DNA of 64,000 nucleotides from Siderastrea siderea (lineage: Eukaryota > Cnidaria > Anthozoa > Scleractinia > Rhizangiidae), in contig OZ034975.1 in NCBI GenBank assembly GCA_964030785.1, forward strand, positions 21,223,142 to 21,287,141. Direction: 5' to 3'. The position numbers were made by a program, and so were the translations under genes. Shown here one piece after another: positions 1 through 11,053 of this stretch. Positions within the stretch are counted from its first letter, which is position 1; the number at the start of each line of letters is the position of its first letter. A model generated the notes under the pieces. The model ran no database searches. It was not told where the DNA came from and saw nothing but the letters and a program-made list of their open reading frames with translations.

Positions 1-508
1 TACTGCAAACCTCGATTTCTCGAAATTTCCCCCGGCCAGGTTAAATCGCGTTTTTAATGATGATTTCGTTGTCTGTACGACATTCTGGAAGTTTCAACAC
101 TCCCCAAAGTTCTAATATAAGTTAATCAAACAGGAACAAATTTTGTCAATCGTAAGTGACCAGAAAACTTGAACTTTGAAAAGATCTCCAGAACAGGTCA
201 AATCACTTTTACTATGGTCAATGGATTGTCTATCACACATTCTGCAATTTTTAGTTTCGTACGATGTATGACGAATATTGCAATTATGGATAACTCAAAA
301 AGTCACGTTTTTAAAAGTTACCCGAAACCGCTCAAACTTTCTGCTTTATGATAATTTCGATGTTTGTAGCACGTTGTGCGAGCTTTGACGTTCTTCGTTG
401 CATAACGTCTTTTACCTATAATCTCTCACTGACAAGCTAGCTTTTTGAATAGTTTCGTTAAACAAATTATATCTCTTGATGTCTTTACGACATTCTGCAG
501 CTTTTATT
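1..508 (+). repeat. Satellite block S0 (truncated, about four units)
   Basis: Diverged tandem units of about 130-136 bp. Each contains variants of the string 'gacgcataac', then 'ttttgtccattatgag', then 'cgatttctc' or 'cgattttt', then 'agctcaaatcac', then 'gatttcgatgtctgta'. The block breaks off inside a unit where the tRNA-bearing foldback begins. Its unit order matches the second half of the complete blocks further right. No coding function is visible. Confidence 0.85.
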
Positions 509-624
509 TTTGAAATTATGAATATATGAAATTCATATATTTGAACTGCGGAATGAAGAACTCAATGTAAAGAAGATCCTTGCAGTTATTAACGCAACTT
601 ACGCAGTTGCGAAAAGAAAGCCTG

Positions 625-630
625 AAAAAA
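625..630 (-). terminator. Pol III T-run terminator of the tRNA-like gene
   Basis: Six consecutive T on the minus strand begin immediately after the 3' end of the tRNA-like sequence. They sit in the loop of a small GCCTGA/TCAGGC hairpin. A run of four or more T is the standard RNA polymerase III stop. Confidence 0.6.
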
Positions 631-631
631 T

Positions 632-706
632 CAGGCTTGCCGGGATTCGAACCCTGATCTCTGCGATACCGGTGCAGCGTTCTTAACCAATTGAGCTAAC
701 AAGCCA
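632..706 (-). tRNA. tRNA-Thr(GGU)-like gene or pseudogene
   Basis: Read on the minus strand, the sequence folds as a cloverleaf. It has an A box near-consensus (TAGCTCAATTGG), an exact B box (GGTTCGAATCC), an anticodon stem CTGC/GCAG with loop CCGGTAT giving anticodon GGT (plus-strand 668-670), and a T stem closed by three G-C pairs. The weak points are an acceptor stem that pairs for six bases but is out of register at its end, one D-stem mismatch, one T-stem mismatch, and C instead of U at position 33. It lies inside a foldback repeat, so a tRNA-derived repeat is more likely than a working Thr tRNA. Confidence 0.65.
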
Positions 707-819
707 ACTGGGAGCTGGTCATTAAATTGGTTCGTAATATACCCGGGAAAGATGAAGATGAAATTATGAATATTGAAGATGAAATTATGAATAACTGCGA
801 GGATCTTCTTTACATTGAG

Positions 820-860
820 TTTGGTCACGGCCTTATGTGCCAATGGCAGGGAGAGGATTA
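820..860 (+). mobile_element. 3' terminal stub of the array LINE
   Basis: This short piece matches the end of the other LINE bodies ('ggtcacggccttatgtgcc', then 'gaggattaaatgag'). It runs directly into the first unit of satellite block S1, exactly as at 18290, 29195, 33460, 36205 and 42075. It shows that the satellite follows the LINE 3' end in a fixed position. Confidence 0.75.
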
Positions 861-2030
861 AATGAGTGAGTACTGTCCCAAATCACTTTTTTACAATCTT
901 TTCAAGGCTTATAGAAAGTTTCAGTCTTGTAACAAATTTTGTCCATTATGAATTACCTGAAAAGTCGATTTTTCAACATTTCTGCACGCCAGCGTTAGTC
1001 ACTTTTTCGTAATAATTTCGATGTTTGCACCATATTTTCCAAGTTTCAGCCTTGTATGGCGCATAAGAAATTTGGTTTATGATAAAAAAATTTGGGTTTT
1101 CAAAATAACTCCGAGACAGCTCAAACAACTTGTTTTATAATGAGTTCGATGTTTGTTGCACACCCTTCAAGTTTTAACCCTGTATGACGAATAACAAATT
1201 TTGTCCATTAAAACTCACTGGAAAAGTCGATTTCTCAAAATTTTCTCGGAAGAGCTCAAATCACTGGTTTTATCAAACATTTCCATGTCTCTCGCACATT
1301 TCACAAGTAGGGCGCATAACGAATTGTAGGGCGCATAACGAATCCCGTCCATCCTGAGCCACTGCAAACCTCGTTTTCTCGAAATTTGCCCGACAATGTT
1401 TAAACTGCCTACTTAATGATGATTTCTTTGTTTTTACCAGATTTTGGAAGTTTTAACACACCTGCAACTTTAATATATGATATTCAAATAAGAAAAAGCC
1501 TTGCCAGTTGTAAGTGAGAGGAAAACCCGATTTTTAAAAAGATCTCCAGAACAGGTCAAATCACTTTTACTATGGTAAATTCAATTTCTATGACAAAATT
1601 CTGCAATTTTTAGCCTTAAACAACTTATGAAGAATATATTGCCATTATGAATCACTCAAAAACACGATTTATTAAAAGTTGCCCGAAAGAGCTTGAAATT
1701 TTCTGCTTTATGCTGATTTCAATTATTGTAGCACGTACTGCACGTTTCCGACGCATAACGAGTTTTAACTATAACTCGTCACAAAGAAACTAGCTTTTTG
1801 GAGCTTTTAGTCTTGTATGACGCATATCCAATTTTTTGTCCATTATCAGTCGTAGAGAACTTGATCATTCAAAAGATGATGATGTTGTTGTCTGTAGCAC
1901 ATTCAGCAACTTGTGGCATCTTACGACGCATAACGAAGTCCATCCATCATGGCAAGCTCCAATTTTCAAAAGTTACTCGTATCGTCCCAACTTAAGCCAC
2001 GATGGTATCTATACCATGTCGTTGATCTGA
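861..2030 (+). repeat. Satellite block S1 (about nine units)
   Basis: This is a full-length block of satellite units, each about 130 bp and each diverged from its neighbours. The order of variants is the same as in S2, S4 and S7: the first unit starts after 'gagtactgtccc' and the last contains 'caattttcaaaagttactc'. The block is therefore a higher-order repeat rather than a random array. It ends at the leader of the next LINE. Confidence 0.88.
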
Positions 2031-3255
2031 TAGCTTGCGTACCTTTCAAACCCTTCGGAGCTATGCCAGCGGGGCCTTTAGAACCCCAGCAGGTTTAACA
2101 AGGATGGACACAAGTCCAGAGCGAGGAAGAACCCGACCTCAGCAGTTTCCGGAAGAGAGTAAGAGAAGCGTGTGAGAAAATCTTAGGATTCAAAAAGAGG
2201 AAAAAGCCACATGGAACATGAGACAAGATCGTAGAAAGACAACAGGCCAGGGAAAAGATAAACTAAACATGATCAGAGAGAGTGAGAGACCACTACAGAA
2301 AGAAATACCAAGGCCTGGAAAAAGAAGTAAAGATGGCGAAGCGAAACCTCGAAAAACATTGACAACGCGGCTGAGAAAGGAAGAGAGGCTACGGCACAGC
2401 AAGAGTTAAAGACACTGTATACATGCCCAAAGACAATCACAAAGGAATCCATACATTAGTGGGAATAGGCCCGAGCAAGATGAGAAGGCCAGAGTTTTAT
2501 TCTCCGTAGAAGACAACTTTGATGATGGGAAGAGCATTTCTATAGTATCTTTACCCGAACTGAACCTGAAAAAACAGCACAAATCCTTGCTGACACACAA
2601 CACATCGACATAAACACTGATTTGCCGTGAATTGAAGAAATCAATAAAGCCATCAGCAAGATGAAAAATGGTAAAGCGCCTCAGTCTGGCATCAGTGCTG
2701 ATCTTGTACTGCCAGAAAAATCTCTGACTTTCACGATCCTTTCGAAGGTTTTCTGGGAAATCTGGATATCCGAGAACATCCTTGAAGACTGGAAGACCAG
2801 TCTGATCTTGAGGCTTGCAAAAGAGGGAAATCTGTCTGGAGGAGTATAACTCTCTTGACTCGCACAAGCAAAGTGTTCAGTAAGGTCACACAAGAGCTCT
2901 TTACTGCTAACCTGGAGAACGATATTCGTAAAGAAAAACCTGGCCTCCGTAAAGGGAGATCCTGCAGGGACCTTTTCTCTACTCTAAGGCAGATCTTGGA
3001 GGAGGCGAAAGAATGGAAGAGCACAGTCTATGCCAACTTCTTGGACTTTTAAAAAGCATTCGACAGTATCTACAGAAAAATGTTATGGCGCATACTGCGA
3101 CAATACGGGATACCATCCAAGATAATTAATATTATCAGAATGTTGTACCGGGACCGCCAAGCCCAATTCATCTTCGAAAACACGCTGAAACAGTCTATTA
3201 TTTTCCAAATAGCAGAAGCGTACTGTCTCCTTTCCTATTTGTCCACGTGTCCTAT
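2031..3255 (+). pseudogene. Array LINE L1, first partial copy (leader, linker and RT N-part)
   Basis: A decayed non-LTR retrotransposon. The leader (about 2040-2120) is joined by an internal deletion to the linker between endonuclease and RT, so the whole endonuclease is missing. The RT part shows the family strings KMKNGKA, EIWISEN, KAFDSI (motif A region) and RMLYRDRQAQ. The open frame is cut by frameshifts and by a TAA (3050-3052) in 'IDF-stop-KAFDS', where other copies have GAA. Near 3208 the RT motif B is replaced by the 'cagaagcgtactgtctcc' variant. The copy then breaks off and a second copy of the linker begins. Confidence 0.85.
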
Positions 3256-4845
3256 TCGGTTGTGAAAAATAAGAAGGGCAGAGCTTTATTCTGCGTAGAA
3301 GACAATTTGGATGATGGCCAGAGCATTTCCACAGTATCTTCAGCCGACCAAAACCTAAAGACACTGCACCAATCCGTGCAACCACACAACACAACGATCC
3401 GCCGTCAATTCAAGAAATCAATAAAGCCATCAGCAAGATGAAGAATGCTAAAGCGCCTGGAGCAGACGGCATCAGTCCTGATCTGCTACAGGCAGAAAAA
3501 TCTCTAACACTCACCATCCTTTCGAACGTTTTCTGCGAAATCTGGATCTCCCAGAAGGTGGTCTGATCGTGAGGGTTAAGAAAGAGGAAGATCTCTCAGG
3601 TTGTAACAACTGGTGGGGTATAACTCTCTTGAGTCTCACAAGCAAACTGTTCAGTAAGATCACAGTAGAGCTCTTTACTGACACCCTGGAAAAAGATATT
3701 CGTAAAGAAAAAGCTGGGTTCCGTGAAGGGAGATCCTGCAGTGACGACATCTCTACTCTCAGGCAGATCTTGGAGCAGGCAAAAGAATGGAACAGCACAG
3801 TCTATGCCAACTTCATAGACTTTTAAAAAGCATTCGACAGTATCTACAGAGAAGCGTTATGGCGCATGCTGTGACGCTACAGAATAAAATCCAAGATAGT
3901 CAATATTGTCAGAATGCTGTACCGTGACCGCCAAGCCCAAGTCATCTGCGGAAACACGAAGACCGAGCCTTTCATTATCCAAACAGCAGATGCATACTCT
4001 CTCCGTTCCTATTTCTCTCTCTGTATTGACTGGATCATAAAGAGCGCAACAAAAGATCAAAGAGGCATGTGGTGGACTCTCTACCACCTCCTCAGTGACC
4101 TTCATCTTGTGGACGAGATCTCCCTCAAGCGCCACCCCCACACAGACATGGAGGCCATGACTAACGCCCTAGTATCCACAGCTTTAATCTTTGGATTCAA
4201 AGGTTCGCAAAAAGGATCCCAACCACTTTGGAATAAACCATCGGTCAAATGCACCGATCATCCTGCATGGAAATGCGATTGAAGAAGCCAACAAGTTCAC
4301 GTACCTGGGCTCCAGACTGGGAGCCAGAGATCAAAGCAAGGCTCTCCAAGGCAGGGAAAAGATTTGCCTTCATCAAAAACATCTGGGGTTAAATTAAAGT
4401 AAGAGGATAAGCTTAAAAAGCAACATTCTCACCACGGAGGTGCGTATCATGGAAGTTCAGGAAAGCCATCGGCTGCAAGCTCAACACATTCCAGAATCTC
4501 CGGTTAGGCCGAATCCTGAACATGTTCTGGCCTAACACCTAGCTGAGCTACGCCGGACAACCTCAACAAACAACATCGGTTTTAAGGTAAAGAGACGGTG
4601 GTGCTAGATCGGCCATATCCTCACGATGGAACCATCTGCTATCCCCAGGGTCGCCATGCATTGGAGTCCACCTGGGAAAAGAGCAAGAGGAAGACCAAGA
4701 GAAACCTTGCAACGGAGTATAGAATAGAAGATGCAGGTGGACGGAATCAGCCGATCAGAGCTGAGGAAAAAAGGAAAAGAAAGGCAACAGTGCCGTGCCA
4801 TTTTCCTTGTGTTCCCATTGGCATAAAGGGGATTAAATGTGTGAG
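3256..4845 (+). pseudogene. Array LINE L1, second partial copy (RT to 3' end)
   Basis: Starts again at the linker ('ggcagagctttattctgcg') and runs through the RT to the LINE end. KAPGADGIS and KAGFREGRSC (finger and palm N-part) are readable in pieces. The same TAA interrupts motif A at 3824-3826. Motif B reads QTADAYSLRSYFSLCIDW instead of the usual GVRQGC-containing string, and the catalytic FADD reads LVDE near 4100. The C-terminal tail (IGHI, then GKRARGRPRE) is still visible near 4620-4710. Dead by several lesions. It passes directly into satellite S2. Confidence 0.87.
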
Positions 4846-6010
4846 TACCGTCCCAACTCACTTTTTTCCGTTCTGTTCGATCTCTATAGCAAGTTTTAGC
4901 CTTGAACAACGCATAAGGAATTTTGGCCATTATGAATTACCTGAAAAGTCGATTTTTCAAAATTTGCGCAAGACAGCTTTAATCACCTATTTGGCAATAG
5001 TTTCGATCTCTGCAGCGTATTTTTCAAGTTTAAGGCTAGTACGAGGCATTAGAAATTTTGGTCATTATAAGACAAGGAAAAAGTCGAGTTTTCAAAATAT
5101 TCCCGAGGCAGCTCAACCAACTTGTTTTATAGCGACTTCGATGTCTGTAGCACATTTTGCTAGTCTTAACCCTGTACGACGTATCACCAATTTTGGCCAT
5201 TAAAACTCACTGGAAAAGTCGATTTCTCAAACGTTTCCGGGAACAGCTCAAATCACTGGTTTTATAAAAAATTTCCGTGTCTCTAGCACATTCCAAGAGT
5301 GTTAGCTTTGTAGAGCGCATAACGAATTCCGTCCAACATAAACCACTGCAAACCTCGATTTCTCGAAATTTGCCTGGGAAGGGTTAAATCACCTGTTTAA
5401 TGATAATTTCGTTGTCTGTACCACATTCTGGAAGTTTCAACACACCCCGCAGTTCTAATATGATATTCAAACAGGAACAAACTTTGCAATCGTAACTGAC
5501 CAGAAAACCCGATTTTTGAAAAGATCTCCAGAACAGGTCAAATCACTTTTACAACGGCAATTCAATGTCTATGGCAAATTCTGCAACTTTTAGCTTCGTA
5601 CGACGTATGACGAATATTGCCATTATGAGTAACTTTAAACTTTCTGCCTTATGGTGATTTGGATGTTTTTAACACATTCTGCGAATTTTGACGTTGTTCG
5701 ATTCATATCGAGTTTTATCTATAATCCCTCACTGATAAGCTGGCTTTTTGAATAGTTTCGTGAAACAAATTCTATATCTCGATGTCTTTTCCACATTTTG
5801 CAGCTTTTAGCTTTGTATGCCGCATATCCAATTTTGTCCATTATCAGTCGTAGAAAACTCGATCATTGAAGACATGATAATTTTGTTGTCTGTTGCACAT
5901 TCTGCAAGCTTTAGAATTGTACGACGCATAAGGAATTGCATCCATGATGGAAAAATCCAATTTTCAAAAGTTACTCGTATCGTCCCAACTTAGGCTACGA
6001 TGGTGTCTAT
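4846..6010 (+). repeat. Satellite block S2 (about nine units)
   Basis: Same units and same order as S1, ending with the unit that contains 'aatccaattttcaaaag'. An open frame across its first 400 bases is a chance effect of the repeat and has no codon-like constraint. Confidence 0.88.
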
Positions 6011-7089
6011 ACCATGTCGTTGGTCTAATGGCTTGCATGCCTTAAACCCCCTCTGGTGCTATGCAAGGGGGGCCTTTAGAACACTGGCAGGTTTAACCAG
6101 GCTGGACAGGACCAGGGCGACGGGTCAGACGAAAATAGACACACTAGTCCTCCAGGCTGGGGCTTGGGGGATGGGGTAACAACCCCTCCGCGTCACAAAT
6201 CCAAATGTTACAGAAACCTAACCCACAAACCAAAGCTGTGGTAGCAGGAACAAAGTAATCCGAGAAATCACACAACGACAGGTCTTGGCCAAATCTAAGC
6301 CCAGCCGACAATCAAGATCTCGAGGGTGGAGTTTCTGTCGCCAAAGGAAAAGATCAGAGTTGGCTACTGGAAGGTACGCGCCATGCATCAGGTCGGCAAG
6401 CTTCGCTCAAGGTTTAATGGAGATAAACGGATAGTGGATGGACAGTATTGGCATAAGCGAAGCAAGATGGACAGGATCAGGAAAGATGAAGGAAAGATCC
6501 TAAAACACGGTGATACACTCTAGACGAAAGGTAACCATCATGCAGAAGGCGTAACAATCATCATGTGAGACAAAGCAGCAAAGGCATTCTTAGAATGGAA
6601 ACCACTGGGTGAAAGAGTCGTCACGGCTAAATTCAACTCCGAGCACCCTAAACTTACTGTTATTACGTTTACGTGCTCACAGGAGCTGCAGACGATGCAA
6701 GTAAAGACCCTTTTAAGACCAGTTACTGCAAATCATTCAGGAGGTATCATAGCATGAAGTGCTCTGTGTGATTGGAGATTTCAATGGTCGCGTTGGGAAC
6801 GACAGTGAAGGCTGCGCAAGATCACACGGAAGGACGGTTGCGGAACATCAACAGCAATGGCCACAGATTCTGGTGTGAGCAAGACAGATCATGTCATCAT
6901 GTCATCTTAGTAAGTTGAAGAACTCGCTCCAACCGTGAAGGCACAAAGAGGAGAAATAACCAGCTGTTGTTTGAAACGTTTCCCATCACGCTGCTAAAGA
7001 CACAGTGCGAAGAATTAATGCCGCTAAACTAAAGGTTGCACAGACCAAGGCAGCATTTCAGCTGGAACTCTGAAAGTGGTTTCAAGCCC
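6011..7089 (+). pseudogene. Array LINE L2, leader and endonuclease part
   Basis: The GC-richer leader (to about 6320) is followed by an APE-type endonuclease. FLSPKEKIRVGYWKVRAMHQ is the N-terminal motif, in which the catalytic Asn of WNVR is Lys here. ISEARWTGS keeps the catalytic Glu (6459-6461). IGDFNGRVGNDSEG follows near 6775. The frame is broken by stops and indels. The following linker is cut at a TTAA by the large element at 7094-14714 and resumes on its far side. In an intact LINE the endonuclease nicks target DNA for reverse transcription. Confidence 0.85.
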
Positions 7090-7093
7090 TTAA

Positions 7094-7712
7094 GAGCGGC
7101 TATCCGTAACTTTCAACTAGGACCATGCAAGATAGAAAAATCGAAAATTGCCAAACTTTGTCACAATAAAGGTCTTCCCAAACCATTTATAAAAATATAA
7201 GTTTCACTTTATTTTTGTAGATATTTTACCGTTACGACGACTTTATCATTCCGATGGCTCGGGAGCGCGTAAAAACGACTTGAAAGTGTCACTTAAATCA
7301 ACTGCTCGTCTTGAATTGTGAAGACAGAAATATCAATATCAAAGCCATGTAGTATAAGTAGGATATTTCCTTGTCATGTTTGCTATGTCAAATTTGAATT
7401 CGATGGAGACCAGAATTTTTGAGAGATTTTTAAAATTTAACCGTTTCGAGCGCCATAGTCGCACGCTAAAAAATGGCGAAATTCAGGACCAAAAAAAGCA
7501 CTCTGGTATATGGCTTTCGCAGCTGAGAGTATACTTGCTGGAACAAACAATCTTTCCTCTACGATTTGATGAAAAAAATTTTTTGGGTAAATGAAATGGT
7601 AAATTTTGGGAGCGCTTTATCTACACCCTATTTTCCAGGCGAAGACGACCTTTAGACCTTGACAGGCGGGGAAGTAATGACCAGCGTTTTCCAATAACAC
7701 GCGCTAATTTGA
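7094..7712 (+). repeat. Left TIR of the TTAA element
   Basis: Inverted copy of 14301-14714 joined to 11683-11887. Similarity is high along the arm, for example 'gaccatgcaagatagaaa' and 'gtagtataagtaggat' on one side and their reverse complements on the other. It ends near 'aataacacgcgctaa', after which the two sides stop matching closely. Confidence 0.85.
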
Positions 7713-7880
7713 AACATTTGTTTTTCACAAGAAACTCGTTTTACCTTCCCTGTTTCTAAAGTAAAAATACTAACGAAAACCAGTAAAGCATTACCTAACT
7801 ATCCATGCAGCAAATCGTACCTTAATAAACATTTTCTGTGAAGAAATGACGAGATCTCTACTAGCCGCCCATGAAAACTG

Positions 7881-8054
7881 ATGACAAAAGTCGAACATTT
7901 TTGGGCAAGTGATGGATCTACCGTCATGCAATACACAGTGGTCTTAGATTACAAAACCACATGGCCAGGCAAATGCAAGCAGCTGTCAGCAGCGAATCTC
8001 CAATGCGCAGGAATGGACGAGAAACAAAAGAGATGTCCAAAACTTTGCTGCTAG
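7881..8054 (+). CDS. Exon-like fragment, unknown protein (HFWASDG)
   Basis: An open frame of 57 codons starting at ATG 7881 and closed by TAG. It contains the string VEHFWASDGSTVMQYTVVLD. I do not recognise the protein. A diverged reverse-oriented homologue lies at 11054-11370 (EHFW, then TQYTLVLNYKPE), and the same residues are kept in both, which suggests both derive from one real coding sequence. It lies inside the large TTAA element. It could be a remnant of the element's own gene or a captured host exon. No splice sites were established. Confidence 0.4.
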   Translation: MTKVEHFWASDGSTVMQYTVVLDYKTTWPGKCKQLSAANLQCAGMDEKQKRCPKLCC

Positions 8055-8396
8055 TGCAATGAATTCTTTTAAAATTTAAACCAGTCTTTATAGCATCAGT
8101 ACTGTAAAATGTAAAATTATCTCAAAGTTCTTAACTAAAGAAAAATAAGAGCCAAATAAAGTTACCGGTCATTATACCTGAAGTTGCGAAATCCTTCCAC
8201 AATCATGATGTAACAAACATGCCTCGTGTCAAAAAACCCCGACACAAATCTTGCACGTGGGTTGAACTGTTTGGAACGCCACCAGTCTGTCAAACCTCAA
8301 ACTACCATGGCTTTGTGTGGGTATTCGGAAATAGTTGGAGGAAGTTGTGGGGCTAGTTCAGACAACCCAGCGAATGTCCAGGGTGTTCCTTACTTC

Positions 8397-8506
8397 TTAT
8401 TAACTGAGCGCGAGGGCCGTACTGGGAGAATATTGCCCGAGGTCGTACAAGAAAGACTGAGGGCAATATTCTCCTAGTACGGTCTCGAGCTAGCGAGAGT
8501 TAATAA
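8397..8506. mobile_element. 110-bp hairpin MITE
   Basis: The ends 'ttattaactgagcgcgag' and 'gagctagcgagagttaataa' form an imperfect inverted repeat. The inner part 'gagaatattgcc' pairs with 'ggcaatattctc', leaving only a short loop. The string around 'gtacggtctcgagctagc' resembles a short foldback repeat of corals (recalled, not checked). Confidence 0.6.
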
Positions 8507-8587
8507 CAGGGTGGTAACGAGGTATGCTTTTTCATCGCTGATCCCATTTTTGTACGCAAATTTCTGTTTCTTGATTCCAAAGCGTGA

Positions 8588-9131
8588 CCAAGGGGGTACT
8601 CCCTTACATAAGCTATATAGGTATGTGCGACGCCAAAGGGTATGGTTTTTGAGCCTTTTTGGTCTGAAACAGGACATAGATTTTGACCAGTTTGGTCTGA
8701 AATAGGGTGAGGTTTGTGCCCGGGGGGCACTCCCTTATATAAGCAATATTGGTATGTGCTGCGCCAAAGGGAATGGTTTTTGAGCCTTTATGGTCTGAAA
8801 TAGGGTTAGATTTTGACCATTTTGGTCTGAAATAGCGTGAGGTTTGTGCACTTTGATATGGGATCTGGTAAGGTTCTTACAAGACGCTATCTATTTATTA
8901 ATTTTCTTCTCCAAAGAACTGAGGTTTGATTAACGTTGGGAATTTGAAGCTCTTCTCAACTGTTTACGCAAACGAAATAGGGTTAGGGTCTCGTCTGAAA
9001 TAGGGTATCAAATTTTAAGTCAGGTCTGAAATGGGGTAGGGAAAATCACATATCTTGGTCTGAAGTAGGGTAAGGGTTTCCAGAAGCGCGCCGCACACCG
9101 CCGCCCAAATCTTCGGGAAGTACCCCCCGGG
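8588..9131. repeat. Coral-type repeat with CCCGGGGGG ends
   Basis: Contains about two copies of a ~130-bp unit with 'actccctta', 'taggtatgtgc', 'ccaaaggg' and 'ttttggtctgaaatagggt'. The second part starts 'cccggggggcactccc' at 8719. The segment ends with the inverted string 'gggaagtaccccccggg', so 8719-9131 looks like a unit with inverted ends. Related pieces occur at 60729-60975 and near 62889. Confidence 0.65.
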
Positions 9132-9382
9132 GATATCGCACAAGAAAAAGTAAAAACTTTCAAAGAAACTGTCTCTTTTTATTTAGCTTCAAATTATTCC
9201 AACTATTTGAATCAAATGTACTTTTTTTCTTTACATTTCCACTTTACCAGCCGGGTATAAACATCACTCATAATGCCCGTGGGCATTACGGGAAAATCTG
9301 GCCCCGAGTATTGACCAATCACAGCGCGCGTTATATATTTACAAGCTCTAGCCATATAATAAAATTGGGGAATGCCGTAAAG

Positions 9383-10539
9383 AAATCAAAGGACATCTGA
9401 GAAGTTACAAGGTGTCGGATGCCTCACTAGATTCAGAAGCAAAGCTTTTGCTGGAAAGAGCAGGTAACTGTACTGTTGAAAAATTTGGGTACTTATTGCT
9501 GTAGACTGCAAAATACTTTTTGCTGTTCGCTATCTTTCTCTGTCTCAAAATAAGAAAAGAAAACACAAGAAAAAGAAAACTCGCGGGGGCACGAATCTTC
9601 CGTAAAAGGTTAACTCGCTTGGCGCGAAGTGCCGAAGGGGTAGATTTTCCCGCGCGAGCTACACACGTCCCGCGCGTTCGTATTGTGCACCAAGAAATAT
9701 GTAATGTTTTGCACTCGGTCTTTAGCTTGGATACAACTGTACATGCCGCCACCAGGAGTTGTAAAATCTTGCCTAAAGGCCAAATAACACGGAAAACATT
9801 CGTGCAACTATTCGCGCAACGATGTTGCACTTGTTATCACCTCCGCGTCGCGTGTTCAGGTTGCAGAAAATTAGTTGCCTTTACTTTTCGAAAAATAAAG
9901 ATTTGTTGCGTGTATAGGTGAGAACACTCTCAACTTGTAACGCATCCTTGTTGCGTAACACGTTGCACGAAAATCTTGCCGGTATTACTGAAGCGAAATA
10001 ATGAACTTACTCCTGGTGTCCACATTTTTTATCACCTGGGGCGCAACACCTCTCTGTCCATCTTGGGGTACATCCATAGATAAGTGAGGGGTAAACGAAG
10101 TTCTGCACTGCCCATATTAAAAATTCTGTTAAGATATCTGCCTGTTACAATGAGACACATTTGGCAGCTAGGGTGGGTGAATACTTCCACGGGATATATT
10201 CCTTTTGACCTAAATGAAGACAGGAAAACTCAATGTACCTTGGCACAGATTCTGACGTTTGACGATACTCGGAACTGTTTTTTTTTCCTAATTTTTAAAG
10301 GAATTTTTGAATTCAATGAAGTTCGTTTGGGTTTAACAATATGCCCGCGACACCGGGAAAGGTTTCGAATCCGCTGGAGATCCTACAAGAAAAATTGCAG
10401 CTGTCCAAGTGAAGTGTCTGTTAAATATTTAGGTCCAATTTGCAGCAAATGTTGTGGTAGGATAGATAGACAGTTAGTAGAGAATTACAGTAATCGATCC
10501 GAGAAGTTGCAAAAGTGTGTTTTTTCTGGTACTAACTAG
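9383..10539 (+). CDS. Putative two-exon gene fragment with a Cys/His-rich domain
   Basis: Exon 1 (about 9383-9463) reads EIKGHLRSYKVSDASLDSEA and on to LLLERA, and ends at a donor 'cag|gtaact' in phase 1. Exon 2 (10301-10539) follows an acceptor with a pyrimidine tract ('ttttttttcctaatttttaaag') in the matching phase and reads on through ICPRHRERF, KKNCSC and ICSKCCG to a stop. The Cys and His spacing suggests a zinc-binding fold. I recall similar ICPRHR strings in uncharacterised cnidarian proteins but cannot name a function. The start of exon 1 is uncertain and a further upstream exon is likely. It lies inside the TTAA element. Confidence 0.45.
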
Positions 10540-11053
10540 ATTACGTAGATGATAGAAAGCTGTTTTGTACAGTTAGTTCACTTGCTTGTTCATAGAAAGG
10601 GCACTTTCAAACCATACGCAAGTGTTCTTGGCTGACTATTTATAAAGCAGCCGTTTATATATATATGTAGTCGTCGGCAGTATCGTGGAAGCCATTGAAG
10701 CACCCCCGCAAGACAGTTTCTCATAAAACGGAGGTTTTCCAAAAAAGGCTTAGGGTGGACCAGAATATCTACGTTTGTTTATCAAGAAATGTTTTTAGGG
10801 CAAGGGGCGCCCAGCATACCCCTGTGATTGATATTTTTTTCTGTTTAGAATGGTTAAAAGTAAAGCCATCAGCATTAAATTTATCACAGGCACTTCTATT
10901 TAGAAAAAGTGGCAAAAAAACCAACAAACAAAAAACAAGTCATGCCCAGAGATGGTAGCCAGACAGCATTCCAGGAGACAAGAGCAGGAAAAAACATCGG
11001 ACAGATTCTGCCGCAGGCTAGCAATATATAAAAAAATTTTTAATCCAGGCATT
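10540..11053. other. Interior of TTAA element without recognisable gene
   Basis: AT-rich sequence with a short (TA)n patch near 10658. No open frame here shows a motif, and I could not pair it with any other part of the window. Confidence 0.5.

Larger units (their letters stand above)
511..819 (-). mobile_element. tRNA-bearing foldback element (SINE/MITE-like)
   Basis: Two 30-bp arms in inverted orientation (561-590 and 790-819, one mismatch) enclose a tRNA-like gene on the minus strand. A shorter palindromic AT-rich segment lies outside the left arm, and the string 'gaaattatgaat' occurs on both sides. Satellite S0 stops where the element starts, and the 3' end of a LINE resumes where it stops, so it sits between two repeat classes. 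The layout resembles a common coral repeat carrying a Thr-tRNA, which I recognise from memory only. I saw no clear target-site duplication. Confidence 0.6.

Noticed and set aside
861..2030. CRISPR-like regular repeats in the satellite blocks
   Set aside because: Units are ~130 bp and diverged throughout, without short identical repeats separated by unique spacers, and the genome is eukaryotic.
4598..5203. Plus-strand open frame of 201 codons
   Set aside because: It crosses from the LINE tail into the satellite and reads through repeat units without a motif.
9405..9921. Overlapping open frames on both strands (141 and 133 codons)
   Set aside because: Composition looks random, no motif, and they overlap the better supported exon 1.
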